Below are positions 28,383 through 36,925 of a DNA stretch of 42,729 nt, in pieces; positions within the stretch are counted from its first letter, which is position 1; every line of letters begins with the position of its first letter. The stretch comes from a virus, in the IMG/VR virus record IMGVR_UViG_3300013138_000012, positions 1 to 42,729 of that record; one strand, 5' to 3'. A program made the translations under genes and the position numbers. Below the pieces are notes generated by a model that had not been told where the DNA came from, did not search any database, and saw only the letters and a list, made by a program, of their open reading frames with translations.

Positions 28383-29912
28383 TTAATTTTCCTTTCTGGA
28401 AGCATGAGCAAGCCTTTCAGTCTCAAGTTTTCTTAATTTGGGCAATAACTTTATTGCTATTCTGGTAATTGTCTTATTCATACCAGCAATTTTCTTCTCT
28501 ATCATTTCTTTATCAGCAATAGACATATCAGAAAGTTTTTTCTTTGATAATCTCTCTTTTAAAATCTTGATTGCCGCTTTTCTTGCTCTCTTTGCAAGTT
28601 TATCTGGTGTTGACCGTCTCTTCATGGCAAGTTTCAATGCGCGAACCCTTTTAGACTTACTCTTAGCAAATCTCATCCGTAAGCGCAATCTCTCAACCCT
28701 TGACATAACCTCAGATAAAGATTCAACACTCTCTTCAAGGTCATCTTCTTCCACTTCATTACCATCATCATCAACTATCTGAATATCCTCGTCATCATAA
28801 CCATGATTAAGTAAATCGTCATCGTCAATATCATCTAAAATATCATCAATTTCCTCGTCATTGATTTCATCATCAATTTCATCTTGTTTTTCTTCTTCAT
28901 GGATTTTATAATGAATCTTTCTGATTCGATTGTGATTATCTTTATCAGTATTAGTCATTAAATTAGCATCTTGTTTCTCTGAATCGTCAACTGATTCACC
29001 GTTATCTTCGATATCAATCTTATCCTTCAATTTTTTAAGCAACTTGTTATCAATATCAATCTTACTTGCGGATGCTTCTATCAATAACTCATTAATATTA
29101 TTTCTGATTGTTTTGGTTAAGACAGGAATTTTCAATACCTCTGAGAGTAGCGCATTGATATCAAACTCCTTAACTTCTGATAGCCATGTATTCATTATGT
29201 TTCCTTCTGAACACTTTAGGACAAGATGATTACTGCCCCTAAATTTGATTTGTTTTATCTTTCCTTCATGTAGAACGAAATCGCCCGTTTTATAAATTTC
29301 ATTGGCAAGATATCTGTCTCTGATTGTGACACTCTCGGATATACCCATACCAGACCGGACATCAGCAAACATCTTTTGTACTAATGAATCGGGAAGAGTA
29401 CCGGGTGCACCAGAAGAAAATAGAGCAAAATCATTATTTGCAGCAGCATGCCTCATTTTAGTTGCAGACATACCAGAAACATTATCAGAATCTGGGTCCC
29501 TCTCACCAGCAGATACAACAATGATGTTATTGAAATTGTACTCTTTACCATTATATTTATCAAGAAGATTCTTATATTCTGTTATTCTATCTGATCCCGC
29601 AATGACAATTAGATTCTTATATTTACCATCAATATCCTTAACTGCTTCTATGAAAGTTCTTATTTTATCATTAGCGGCAATGAAGTTAATGGAGGGAAAT
29701 GCTTTTCTGAGATAGAATATTTTTTGCTTGATCGTTAAAGGATTCTTCTTCTTATCCTGGGTTTTAGAAACATAAACAACATGGTCAGATTTATACTTAC
29801 TCGCAAGCCTCTTTACCGCGGCAATAAGCAGACCATGACCTTGTGTCGGAGGATTCATTCTTCCGAAACAAAAAACAATATTGGATTCTTTCTCTTCTAT
29901 TAGCCAGTTCAT
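28383..29912 (-). CDS. Cytidylyltransferase-like protein with acidic linker and basic C-terminus (509 aa)
   Basis: The first 190 residues form a nucleotidyltransferase of the HxGH class: FCFGRMNPPTQGHGLLI near residue 14, VIAGSDRITEY, and GMSATKMRHAAA resembling the ISSTxIR motif. A middle region leads to a very acidic stretch (DDEINDEEIDDILDDIDDDD) and then a strongly basic helical tail (ERLRLRMRFAKSKSKRVRALK...). Enzymes of this class join a nucleotide to a phosphorylated substrate. Similar basic tails occur in phage head-core proteins, so a fusion of enzyme and structural function is possible. It overlaps the 114-aa gene by 4 nt. Confidence 0.75.
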   Translation of the reverse strand: MNWLIEEKESNIVFCFGRMNPPTQGHGLLIAAVKRLASKYKSDHVVYVSKTQDKKKNPLTIKQKIFYLRKAFPSINFIAANDKIRTFIEAVKDIDGKYKNLIVIAGSDRITEYKNLLDKYNGKEYNFNNIIVVSAGERDPDSDNVSGMSATKMRHAAANNDFALFSSGAPGTLPDSLVQKMFADVRSGMGISESVTIRDRYLANEIYKTGDFVLHEGKIKQIKFRGSNHLVLKCSEGNIMNTWLSEVKEFDINALLSEVLKIPVLTKTIRNNINELLIEASASKIDIDNKLLKKLKDKIDIEDNGESVDDSEKQDANLMTNTDKDNHNRIRKIHYKIHEEEKQDEIDDEINDEEIDDILDDIDDDDLLNHGYDDEDIQIVDDDGNEVEEDDLEESVESLSEVMSRVERLRLRMRFAKSKSKRVRALKLAMKRRSTPDKLAKRARKAAIKILKERLSKKKLSDMSIADKEMIEKKIAGMNKTITRIAIKLLPKLRKLETERLAHASRKEN

Positions 29913-30253
29913 TCTTTTGTGATTGTATGGAGTGTATTATAGAAATTTTTTCCTGTGCCAGTCTTAATGACACGATAAACTTCACCAGTTTTTCTATTCG
30001 TATATTTCATTTCACCAGAACCACCAAATCCAACACGAACCATTTCCTCTTTGAATTTGTCATGGAATTTTAAGGCATTATTATCATCTTCTTTTGATGG
30101 AGACATAGATTTATACATTCCTTTCTTTGCCTTTACATATTCCTTTGCAAACTCTTTGGAACGATAATCATGCTCTACTTTGTTATCTTTATTCAGGCTT
30201 AAGCCTTCTTGTATATCTGAAATTTCTTTTAGTATATCTTTAAAAGTTTTCAT
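29909..30253 (-). CDS. Hypothetical basic protein (114 aa)
   Basis: A Lys-rich soluble protein (MKTFKDILKEISDIQEGLSL..., later GGSGEMKYTNRKTGEVYRV). It is 4-nt coupled to the cytidylyltransferase-like gene. The N-terminal FKDIL.E pattern is shared by short N-termini of several virion-linked proteins in T4-like phages, including the next gene (STFKSYLTED). Function is unknown. Confidence 0.62.
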   Translation of the reverse strand: MKTFKDILKEISDIQEGLSLNKDNKVEHDYRSKEFAKEYVKAKKGMYKSMSPSKEDDNNALKFHDKFKEEMVRVGFGGSGEMKYTNRKTGEVYRVIKTGTGKNFYNTLHTITKE

Positions 30254-31480
30254 TTACTTACTACTCCATCCCTTTAATATATCTGGTGAAAAATTTGCGA
30301 AAGAAAACTCCAATCTTGATACTAACTTCACTGCATTAGTATCATTAATCGCAACGAATCCCTCTTGATTAGTAACCCTAAAACCGTTTTTTGTTTTCAG
30401 AAAAGTCTTAATCTCACTTAATTTATTTAGCTTCTTAATCAAGAACTCTTTTGCAGTTGTTATTTTCTGAACAAGATCAAATATTTTAACTATATCCTTC
30501 TTGGGAAAAGATAAAAATTCCATGATTGGTCGCATTTTTTCATCAACTCCGAGTTTACCCTTCTCGGTTTTTCTCTTCGTTTTCTCTTCGGTCATCTTCT
30601 GAAATACATAATCATATAAACCATCTACATGACTATTGACATCAATTTCATTCTTGTTTGACCTAATCCTAATATTATCATAGGTATTGATTATCTTTCT
30701 TAATTCCTCGTTCTTATGAATAGAATTTAGTGTCTGTGCATTCATACTTTGGAATAATTTACCTATCTCACTGAGCATACTATCAAATTCTTTCCTCTCT
30801 TGCTCGGTAAACATCGCCTTTGATGTCACATTCTCTACTATAGCATTAATCATCCATGAGGTCAATGATTTTCTGAAATTTTTCGTGATATTATCAGTAA
30901 ACTTTGCAGATAGAGAATTTATCGTATTGCCAGAATATGATGTGTGCCAGACAATACCAATATTACTACTCATGATATATTTACCAAGCTCGGAATCATG
31001 GGGAATAGCATATAGAATTGTATTAGGATGAAATGTTATATATTTAACACCATCAATTGATTCAGTCTTCAGCGAATCTTTCGTGAACATGATATCTCCC
31101 TGAAAGATTCCCTTCTTTATATCAAGTTTTGCGCACTCATCAAATGCAACCATCAACTTATGCGCAAGGTCACCGGTTGTATCAGACATTATATCACTGT
31201 GACTGTAATATAGCTTAGGATTCTTATTGAATATTCCTTTCTTTGCGATAAAAAATTTGCCATTCTCTGGATTTATACCAGTCACAACTGCAGGAGCGCC
31301 ATCAAACTTAGTAGATATTTTTCCCTTTGCTGTTCCCTGAGTAAGCATATCTCGGATATCTCGCATAAAGAAAATTGCTTTTCTTGTTCCATCAACACCA
31401 CCATCGAATACAAGATTCTCGATGTGTGTCATATGGGAGTTTATATCTTCGGTGAGATATGATTTAAATGTTGATATCAT
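30254..31480 (-). CDS. DUF6267-like protein with KxDG nucleotidyltransferase motif (408 aa)
   Basis: Start at ATG 31480, which overlaps the upstream stop (ATGA) and has GGAG 8 nt before it. The segment ISTKFDGAPAVVTG resembles motif I (KxDG) of DNA and RNA ligases, and GIFQGDIMFTKDSL resembles motif III, with AKKGIF between. The rest is long and helical. This protein is conserved in T4-like phages, and I recall it as DUF6267. A divergent ligase or capping-type fold is an inference from motifs. Confidence 0.65.
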   Translation of the reverse strand: MISTFKSYLTEDINSHMTHIENLVFDGGVDGTRKAIFFMRDIRDMLTQGTAKGKISTKFDGAPAVVTGINPENGKFFIAKKGIFNKNPKLYYSHSDIMSDTTGDLAHKLMVAFDECAKLDIKKGIFQGDIMFTKDSLKTESIDGVKYITFHPNTILYAIPHDSELGKYIMSSNIGIVWHTSYSGNTINSLSAKFTDNITKNFRKSLTSWMINAIVENVTSKAMFTEQERKEFDSMLSEIGKLFQSMNAQTLNSIHKNEELRKIINTYDNIRIRSNKNEIDVNSHVDGLYDYVFQKMTEEKTKRKTEKGKLGVDEKMRPIMEFLSFPKKDIVKIFDLVQKITTAKEFLIKKLNKLSEIKTFLKTKNGFRVTNQEGFVAINDTNAVKLVSRLEFSFANFSPDILKGWSSK

Positions 31481-32505
31481 AATTTGAGCTCCTGAGCAGT
31501 TCCACTTTTCAATTTTGTTGGACAAATCAGTACCCTTGCTCCAGTATAGGTCTCATTGTCAGATATATATTGTCTTCCATTGGAATATCGCATTAGTATG
31601 ATGGGTTCATATCCAGAACCAGACTTAAAAAACTTAGACAAATCGCCAGATATGGAAATTTTATCAGTAAAAGTCAATTCATACATTGTACATTTGGGAT
31701 CACGGATTCTTGTTAATACCGGATCGCCCTGTCCAATTAAATGAATATTATCAACTCCATACTGTGATTTTCCATATTCTGGACCATAGATAGCATATTT
31801 TACCAGCTCAATCGTTTTTCTATCATTGGGCGATAGTTTGATAAAGAATCTCTTATGATTCTTTACGACATCATTATGAAATTGGGAAAATGTTCTAAGA
31901 GCAGATTTAACGATAGGATGCTGATTTATAACATCATTTTTTATACCAGTGATAGATACATATTGTTGATATGCTGATGGTCCACCAGCTTTCTTATGTG
32001 ATATTTGACATACGGGTTTAAACCCTGAATTATGAATATAGAAATCACTTTTCGGTGTACCAGCATTAGTTTTAGCACCGGTACAATTCTCAAATCTATA
32101 ATGTATTCTATTATTGTGCTTTACAACAATGGTAATTCCCTTACCGGTATCATCCATTGTTTTAATTAATTTATCAAGGTTGTCTAATGCAAGGGACTCA
32201 TCTTTTACCGTACTCTTTGCCGGATATCCTATCTTTGTTATAGGAAGATATCCCTTAGTTCCATTGTATGATACATTGGCATATACTGATTTTCCAATGA
32301 GTAATTGTTTATTATTCAGCAGACGCAATTTATTGAGATTTTTTAATACTTTTATGGAGATATTATCTGAATCTATCAGATTAACAGGAGTTTTTGATTC
32401 GACAAAAAGCAAATCGGCAAATTTATTCCAATCGCTTTTACCTAAAATCCTATCTTCCCATACAGTAATATTTGAGCCGGTTCTTTTTCTCGAAAGTGTA
32501 GCCAA
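31477..32505 (-). CDS. Conserved phage protein, possible PD-(D/E)XK-like nuclease (342 aa)
   Basis: TTG at 32505 with GGAG 7 nt upstream gives MATLSRKRTGSN. The segment KSDFYI...VCQISHKKAGG resembles the D...(D/E/Q)xxK core of PD-(D/E)XK enzymes, and AYQQYVSITG follows. It is a widely conserved protein of large phages, usually called hypothetical. Nuclease activity is a guess from this motif. Confidence 0.62.
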   Translation of the reverse strand: MATLSRKRTGSNITVWEDRILGKSDWNKFADLLFVESKTPVNLIDSDNISIKVLKNLNKLRLLNNKQLLIGKSVYANVSYNGTKGYLPITKIGYPAKSTVKDESLALDNLDKLIKTMDDTGKGITIVVKHNNRIHYRFENCTGAKTNAGTPKSDFYIHNSGFKPVCQISHKKAGGPSAYQQYVSITGIKNDVINQHPIVKSALRTFSQFHNDVVKNHKRFFIKLSPNDRKTIELVKYAIYGPEYGKSQYGVDNIHLIGQGDPVLTRIRDPKCTMYELTFTDKISISGDLSKFFKSGSGYEPIILMRYSNGRQYISDNETYTGARVLICPTKLKSGTAQELKL

Positions 32506-32542
32506 TGAAACGCTCCATTGTTAAAATATAATTTAACATTAT

Positions 32543-32680
32543 TTAGCATCTCATATTGTTTGATGTCCATGCTCTGATATCACAATAATCATTGATTAGC
32601 GGTTTAACCCAATCTGCCCAATCGGTCTCCGGTTTGTTCCTAATATACATAAACAGCCTTAGCGCCATATATTTCTCCAT
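32543..32680 (-). CDS. Small hypothetical protein (45 aa)
   Basis: ATG at 32680 or, with GGAG 6 nt upstream, ATG at 32668 begins MALRLFMYIRNKPETDWADW. The acidic, Trp-rich product fills the gap between the IS607 element and the next phage gene. It may be the phage gene beside which the transposon landed. Family unknown. Confidence 0.5.
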   Translation of the reverse strand: MEKYMALRLFMYIRNKPETDWADWVKPLINDYCDIRAWTSNNMRC

Positions 32681-32725
32681 TAATTAGTTTCGTTTTCACT
32701 AAAAATCCTCGAGTTAGTTAAAATT

Positions 32726-34024
32726 TTATAAAATCTTAACTTCTACAAGCGGTAGGGACTCTAAACTCCTACCTGTACTAAAATCAAAGAATCCAGTTTC
32801 TAACCAATAGAAACCATTGCCTCTGTTGATTTTAGCCTTACGAAAAGCATCCGGTATATCGGGAAGATTTGCCTCATGGTTTAAAGAAGCATTGTAATCT
32901 GCATCTAATTCCAGATTACAATGTTTACATGCGTAAATCTTTCCTTTCCGATTAGCTTTCCGCACTATGCCACAACCACTACATCTCTGACTTCTATAGG
33001 TAGAAGATTGGTGAATTAGATGGACGCCATTCTCTTCACAAATTCGTTCTACCTTGTCTCGGATGAGGGTGTTTGTCCAGTGGGACAAAATTCTTGATCG
33101 TCTTGTTTTGTAACCTATATTGAATATTCGTTCTAATCTTAGTTCTTTTATGTTTGAAACATTTAACTGGTTAATTGACCAATTTATATGATTCTTTCTA
33201 TGATCTTGAGCACGCTTAAATGCTTTGCTTCCTTTTTTCTTTCTTGTCATTTTAGAAAGAATAGACTCTAAACTATGTCCATGATGACATTTATTGGGCA
33301 ATTGCTGCTTATCAGAAGTGGTGAGAATATCTTTTAAACCTTGATCTGCGCCGACTATTATTCCTTCTGTTTTCTTTGAAACATCTTGAATTTTCCATCT
33401 TACGTCTATAGAATCTCTATCAACAAGAAAGGAGGTCATCATAACACCCCTCTCCTTTAAAGAAAGAGAATGTTTTGTGTGTTTTAAAGGGATTACAACT
33501 TCTCTCTTATCTTTGAATATAGATTTTAGATGTAAGAATCCATCAAAATGTTTGCAATCCCTTTCTAAAAAGGAAATACATTTAGAACTTAATTCAGGTT
33601 TTATCTTGTCCAGTGAGGGCTTTACTGGATTATTTTGTTTGATTTTTTTAATCAGGGGTTTCATTGATTTTTTACTTCTTCCCTCTGATTTTAATTTCTC
33701 AAGCATGAAAATTCTTTTTCTCTGTTTTTCAACCTCTGCTTTTATTATTCCCGAGAGTTGAACAACGATATGGGATAACGCCCTTGCTGATAGAGAAGTT
33801 TGAAAAGTGAAATGTTTGTAGTCTATATATTTTGGAACATTCAATTTCTTTTCTTTCACTGAAAAGGAATAATCTTTTCCATTTACTGTCCATGAATAAC
33901 CATTCTCCCAAATATCATCGAGAATTATAGAAGATGCTCTTCTATATTCACTTATGAAAGAGGAAAGAGTTTTTAATTTTCCGGTGTTGGAAAATTTTGT
34001 TATATGCTTGCTGCTTCTAATCAT
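32726..34024 (-). CDS. tnpB: TnpB, RNA-guided nuclease of IS607 type (432 aa)
   Basis: The RuvC-like catalytic centre looks intact: VGADQGLKDIL carries the first Asp, LRLERIF the Glu and ELDADYNAS the last Asp. A zinc ribbon lies between them (CSGCG...CKHC). TnpB proteins are guided by a reRNA/omegaRNA made from the transposon right end and cut DNA next to a target motif, aiding retention of the element. The omegaRNA would be expected around the tnpB 3' end, near 32690..32900. Catalytic competence is inferred from motifs. Confidence 0.92.
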   Translation of the reverse strand: MIRSSKHITKFSNTGKLKTLSSFISEYRRASSIILDDIWENGYSWTVNGKDYSFSVKEKKLNVPKYIDYKHFTFQTSLSARALSHIVVQLSGIIKAEVEKQRKRIFMLEKLKSEGRSKKSMKPLIKKIKQNNPVKPSLDKIKPELSSKCISFLERDCKHFDGFLHLKSIFKDKREVVIPLKHTKHSLSLKERGVMMTSFLVDRDSIDVRWKIQDVSKKTEGIIVGADQGLKDILTTSDKQQLPNKCHHGHSLESILSKMTRKKKGSKAFKRAQDHRKNHINWSINQLNVSNIKELRLERIFNIGYKTRRSRILSHWTNTLIRDKVERICEENGVHLIHQSSTYRSQRCSGCGIVRKANRKGKIYACKHCNLELDADYNASLNHEANLPDIPDAFRKAKINRGNGFYWLETGFFDFSTGRSLESLPLVEVKIL

Positions 34025-34587
34025 TGTTCCAAGACTATATCCTTAACTTCTTTTACTTTTTTTCTTCCTCGCCTAATTCCATAAAGACGACAACAAAAAG
34101 ATGTTATTATTGAAATCATATCTTTAATTAAATCCTTCTCATCTTCACAGTCTCTATTAAGAACAATAATTTGGCAATTCAACTTGTTTAGTAATTTTTC
34201 AAGATAATTAAAACCGAAACGAGTTAATCTATCTTTATGTTCAACTATAATAACAGACGGAAGAGAATCGAGCATTTCCATTAGCTTTGGTCTCTTATCG
34301 TTCATCCCAGAAGCTATTTCTTTGTAAATTTTTTCAATCTCAAATCCTTTGCTGTTGGCAAAAGAGACACAACTACTAATCTGATTTTCGAGGGACTTCT
34401 TCCTATCATAAGAAGAAACTCTTGCATAGATCACGATCTTTCCCATCTCTTCTTTTTTGTCCTCATGAACAAAAATGGAACCAGAAGGTGACACTTCTAC
34501 CAAATGAGGGATTTTCCCCTCTCTGAACCACTTATAAGCGGTGTGATAAGTTATTCCTTGTTTTTTTGCCCATACAGACAATTTCAT
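34021..34587 (-). CDS. tnpA: IS607-family serine recombinase TnpA (188 aa)
   Basis: The N-terminal MerR-like helix-turn-helix (MKLSVWAKKQGITYHTAYKW) and the resolvase domain with IVIYARVSSYDRKKSLENQ, in which the serine of ARVSS is the nucleophile, and EHKDRLTRFG are diagnostic. The C-terminal helix is of normal length. The enzyme moves the IS607 element. Its stop overlaps the tnpB start (ATGA). Confidence 0.93.
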   Translation of the reverse strand: MKLSVWAKKQGITYHTAYKWFREGKIPHLVEVSPSGSIFVHEDKKEEMGKIVIYARVSSYDRKKSLENQISSCVSFANSKGFEIEKIYKEIASGMNDKRPKLMEMLDSLPSVIIVEHKDRLTRFGFNYLEKLLNKLNCQIIVLNRDCEDEKDLIKDMISIITSFCCRLYGIRRGRKKVKEVKDIVLEQ

Positions 34588-34662
34588 ATTGACTTTTCCC
34601 GATAAATTTGCTATTATAAAGATAATCTAATCTTCTAAATATATTTAGTAACTAAGATTTTT

Positions 34663-34884
34663 CTAAACACAAAAAAACACAATAAAACATAAAAAAATCT
34701 TTAAAATGTTTATAGACATATATCCCTGACAGATTTTACCAATCCTGTTGTTATAAAAATGATCAATGGGATTAGGAGATCTCCTGGGAAAATTAGATTT
34801 ATGCCGAGCACAACACGACAATCTCTTGCATTGTTCTTTATTGGCATCACAAAGAACAAGAAGCTCGGCATTACAATCTAACAT
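34663..34884 (-). CDS. Cys-rich small protein with an apparently altered end (73 aa)
   Basis: ATG at 34884 overlaps the TAG of the upstream gene. The first half has repeated cysteines (MLDCNAELLVLC, CKRLSCC), then becomes a hydrophobic AT-rich tail (ILKIFLCFIVFFCV) unlike the start. The change in character near 34720 suggests that the 3' end was replaced when the IS607 element inserted. The family is not recognised. Confidence 0.45.
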   Translation of the reverse strand: MLDCNAELLVLCDANKEQCKRLSCCARHKSNFPRRSPNPIDHFYNNRIGKICQGYMSINILKIFLCFIVFFCV

Positions 34885-35162
34885 TTTACACACTCATCGT
34901 CGGTTATTTCTTCAAGATCAACCTTGTCCATATCTATATCTAACTCGCATGTATCCTCTATCTCGGATTCATATATATGATTATTATATTCATCTTCTGG
35001 TACTCTATACCACTTTCCATCTGGAAGAAGCATAAAATATCTATCTTCCTTTTCATCACGTTCTATCTTAAATGCTACTTGACTATAATCCTTAACTGTA
35101 ATTTCACAGATTATCGTCTTTCCATCTTCTCGATGAACATCAATACACGATATAGGTATCAT
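34878..35162 (-). CDS. Acidic hypothetical protein (94 aa)
   Basis: ATG at 35162 has GGAGG 8 nt upstream. The product starts MIPISCIDVHREDGKTIIC and carries a beta-rich centre (FMLLPDGKWYRVPEDE) and a very acidic end (IEDTCELDIDMDKVDLEE). It follows the helicase gene. No family known. Confidence 0.65.
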   Translation of the reverse strand: MIPISCIDVHREDGKTIICEITVKDYSQVAFKIERDEKEDRYFMLLPDGKWYRVPEDEYNNHIYESEIEDTCELDIDMDKVDLEEITDDECVKC

Positions 35163-35201
35163 CGCCCAATCCTCCGCCAATTTTTTACTTCCACATGATT
35201 A

Positions 35202-36599
35202 TCACTCATAAAGAAAATTTTCTCCATTGATAAATTTTTTACCTCTCTTTTCGGTTAAGAACACCGGCTCATCTTGTTTAACTTTGCTTCCAGAATCACA
35301 AATATTACTCTGTGCTGATTGCTCCAAATTATAAAATCTCATTTTCTCTGGATCGAGACCCACCACGAATCGTTTAAAATAATTAAGATCGCCATATCTA
35401 TTTTTCAATTGCTTAATCATTACTTGTCCTATCTCATCAAGTTCTTCCGTTCGCATCATTGCAAAATAAAAATCAAGGGTAAAAATAATACCAACACTAT
35501 CTGATATATCACCCATTTCAACATCAGTAGATTCAAGAGCAGCGCGGTTCATTTGGACAGCAGTTAAAACAGGAACATTATACTCAATCGCTAATGTTCT
35601 AAATTCCTCTGCGACACTTTTCAGGATTGTATAGGAATTTGCAGCATGATTCTTAATTCTCTGTGATGCACATATACCCAAGTAATCAATACAAATTAAG
35701 TCTGGTACAAAATTGTTCTTTGACTTTAATTCTTCCAATAATGCTCTGAAATGACCCGCATGGACTGATCCTGTGGGATATTCTTTAATTTTCAATTTAC
35801 CGATATTTTTTGACTTAACTATATTGATCTTACTCTGAAAATCATCTTTAGATAGCCTCTTGATATTCTGAATCGAAACATCAAAGAGATTGGCATCTAT
35901 TCTCTCGGCAATCTTGTATTCACTCATTTCCATTGTAATATAAAGAACATTCTTACCCTGAAGAAGAGTGGATGCGGCAACATGGCAAAGAAATACCGAT
36001 TTACCTTTGCCAGATGGTGCGGCAACACAAGAAAGCGTCTTGGGTCTTAATCCTACACCCCCGGTTATCTTATTGAATATATCCAGATCAAATTTTATTC
36101 CATTCTCTTCCTGATTATAATGCTCGAATCTTTCTATGGCATCATCAGTATAATCATGCCCAACAGAAGTATCAAAAGAGACATTAAGGGCATCCTGAAG
36201 AAGTAACGGTATAGAATCTTCTCTCCTATCATTACTGCCATGACCATCAAAAATTGCAATTGATTCCAGAATTGCCAGATAAACTGCTCTTCTCTGAAAG
36301 AATTTTTCGGTTTCATTGATTAACCATTCTCTGTTAGATACACTTTCATTTATTGACTCAATTACAATTGGTAATTGCTTCTCGTCTTCACCGGTTAAAT
36401 CAGTTCTGTTCAATACTGATATTTCAAGAATATCCTTAGTAATTCTCTTGTTATACTTAGTATGAAAATCTATAATTTCACTAATCAGGAGTTTATCGTA
36501 TTTGTCTTCAAAATATGGTACTTTAATGAAAGGAATAACCTGTCTGGAATATTCCTCATCATATAATAATCCATTAATTATTTGGTCTTCCAGGCGCAT
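35202..36599 (-). CDS. 41: Replicative DnaB-type helicase, T4 gp41-like (465 aa)
   Basis: Walker A is APSGKGKS at residues 194-201, Walker B is LICIDYLG, and VPVLTAVQMNRAA with the sensor Gln follows, all of the RecA-like DnaB/gp41 core. The N-terminal 150 residues form the helical domain used for ring formation and primase contact. Length is close to T4 gp41 (475 aa). AGGAG lies 6 nt before the ATG. It unwinds DNA ahead of the gp43-like polymerase encoded in the same region. Confidence 0.93.
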   Translation of the reverse strand: MRLEDQIINGLLYDEEYSRQVIPFIKVPYFEDKYDKLLISEIIDFHTKYNKRITKDILEISVLNRTDLTGEDEKQLPIVIESINESVSNREWLINETEKFFQRRAVYLAILESIAIFDGHGSNDRREDSIPLLLQDALNVSFDTSVGHDYTDDAIERFEHYNQEENGIKFDLDIFNKITGGVGLRPKTLSCVAAPSGKGKSVFLCHVAASTLLQGKNVLYITMEMSEYKIAERIDANLFDVSIQNIKRLSKDDFQSKINIVKSKNIGKLKIKEYPTGSVHAGHFRALLEELKSKNNFVPDLICIDYLGICASQRIKNHAANSYTILKSVAEEFRTLAIEYNVPVLTAVQMNRAALESTDVEMGDISDSVGIIFTLDFYFAMMRTEELDEIGQVMIKQLKNRYGDLNYFKRFVVGLDPEKMRFYNLEQSAQSNICDSGSKVKQDEPVFLTEKRGKKFINGENFLYE

Positions 36600-36602
36600 T
36601 TA

Positions 36603-36911
36603 TTACTCCTGATTAGTGGCAGTAGGACATCCATCACTAACATAATCCTCAATAATTTTTAGAAGAATTTGTCCCACGGTCTCATCCAATCGCGTCTTAT
36701 CATCTCCACTAATATCGCGCCCACTATCAGTTGAATACTCCAACAAATCATACTCAAACATAAGCAAATCGCTTTCTTCAGCACTTACTTTAATATCATG
36801 GAAAGAAAACTTTACATCCTTAAATTCCCCATCGGTAATAATGATGCCGCAATTTTTACTATCATTACCAATATCAAATACATCAAATGTCGGTACAGCC
36901 GAAGTTGTCAT
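36603..36911 (-). CDS. Conserved acidic phage protein (102 aa)
   Basis: ATG at 36911 with GGGGAG upstream gives MTTSAVPTFDVFDIGND. The chain has a beta region and an acidic helix (LDETVGQILLKIIEDYV) and is probably a small partner of the replication proteins, as it sits directly before the helicase. No domain recognised. Confidence 0.65.
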   Translation of the reverse strand: MTTSAVPTFDVFDIGNDSKNCGIIITDGEFKDVKFSFHDIKVSAEESDLLMFEYDLLEYSTDSGRDISGDDKTRLDETVGQILLKIIEDYVSDGCPTATNQE

Positions 36912-36925
36912 GGTGTTCTCCCCTT

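Larger units (their letters stand above)
32690..34640 (-). mobile_element. IS607-type transposon with tnpA and tnpB (ends approximate)
   Basis: A serine recombinase gene and a tnpB gene are coupled by a 4-nt overlap, the standard IS607 arrangement. IS607 elements have no inverted repeats and no reliable target duplication, so I cannot fix the ends by eye. The left limit is taken between the small gene at 32680 and the tnpB stop; the right limit is in the AT-rich sequence upstream of tnpA, possibly as far as 34700. Confidence 0.75.

Noticed and set aside
31477-32505. Calling the 342-aa protein a defined restriction endonuclease
   Set aside because: Only a short SDFYI...QISHKK segment fits the PD-(D/E)XK core; other family features could not be verified by eye.
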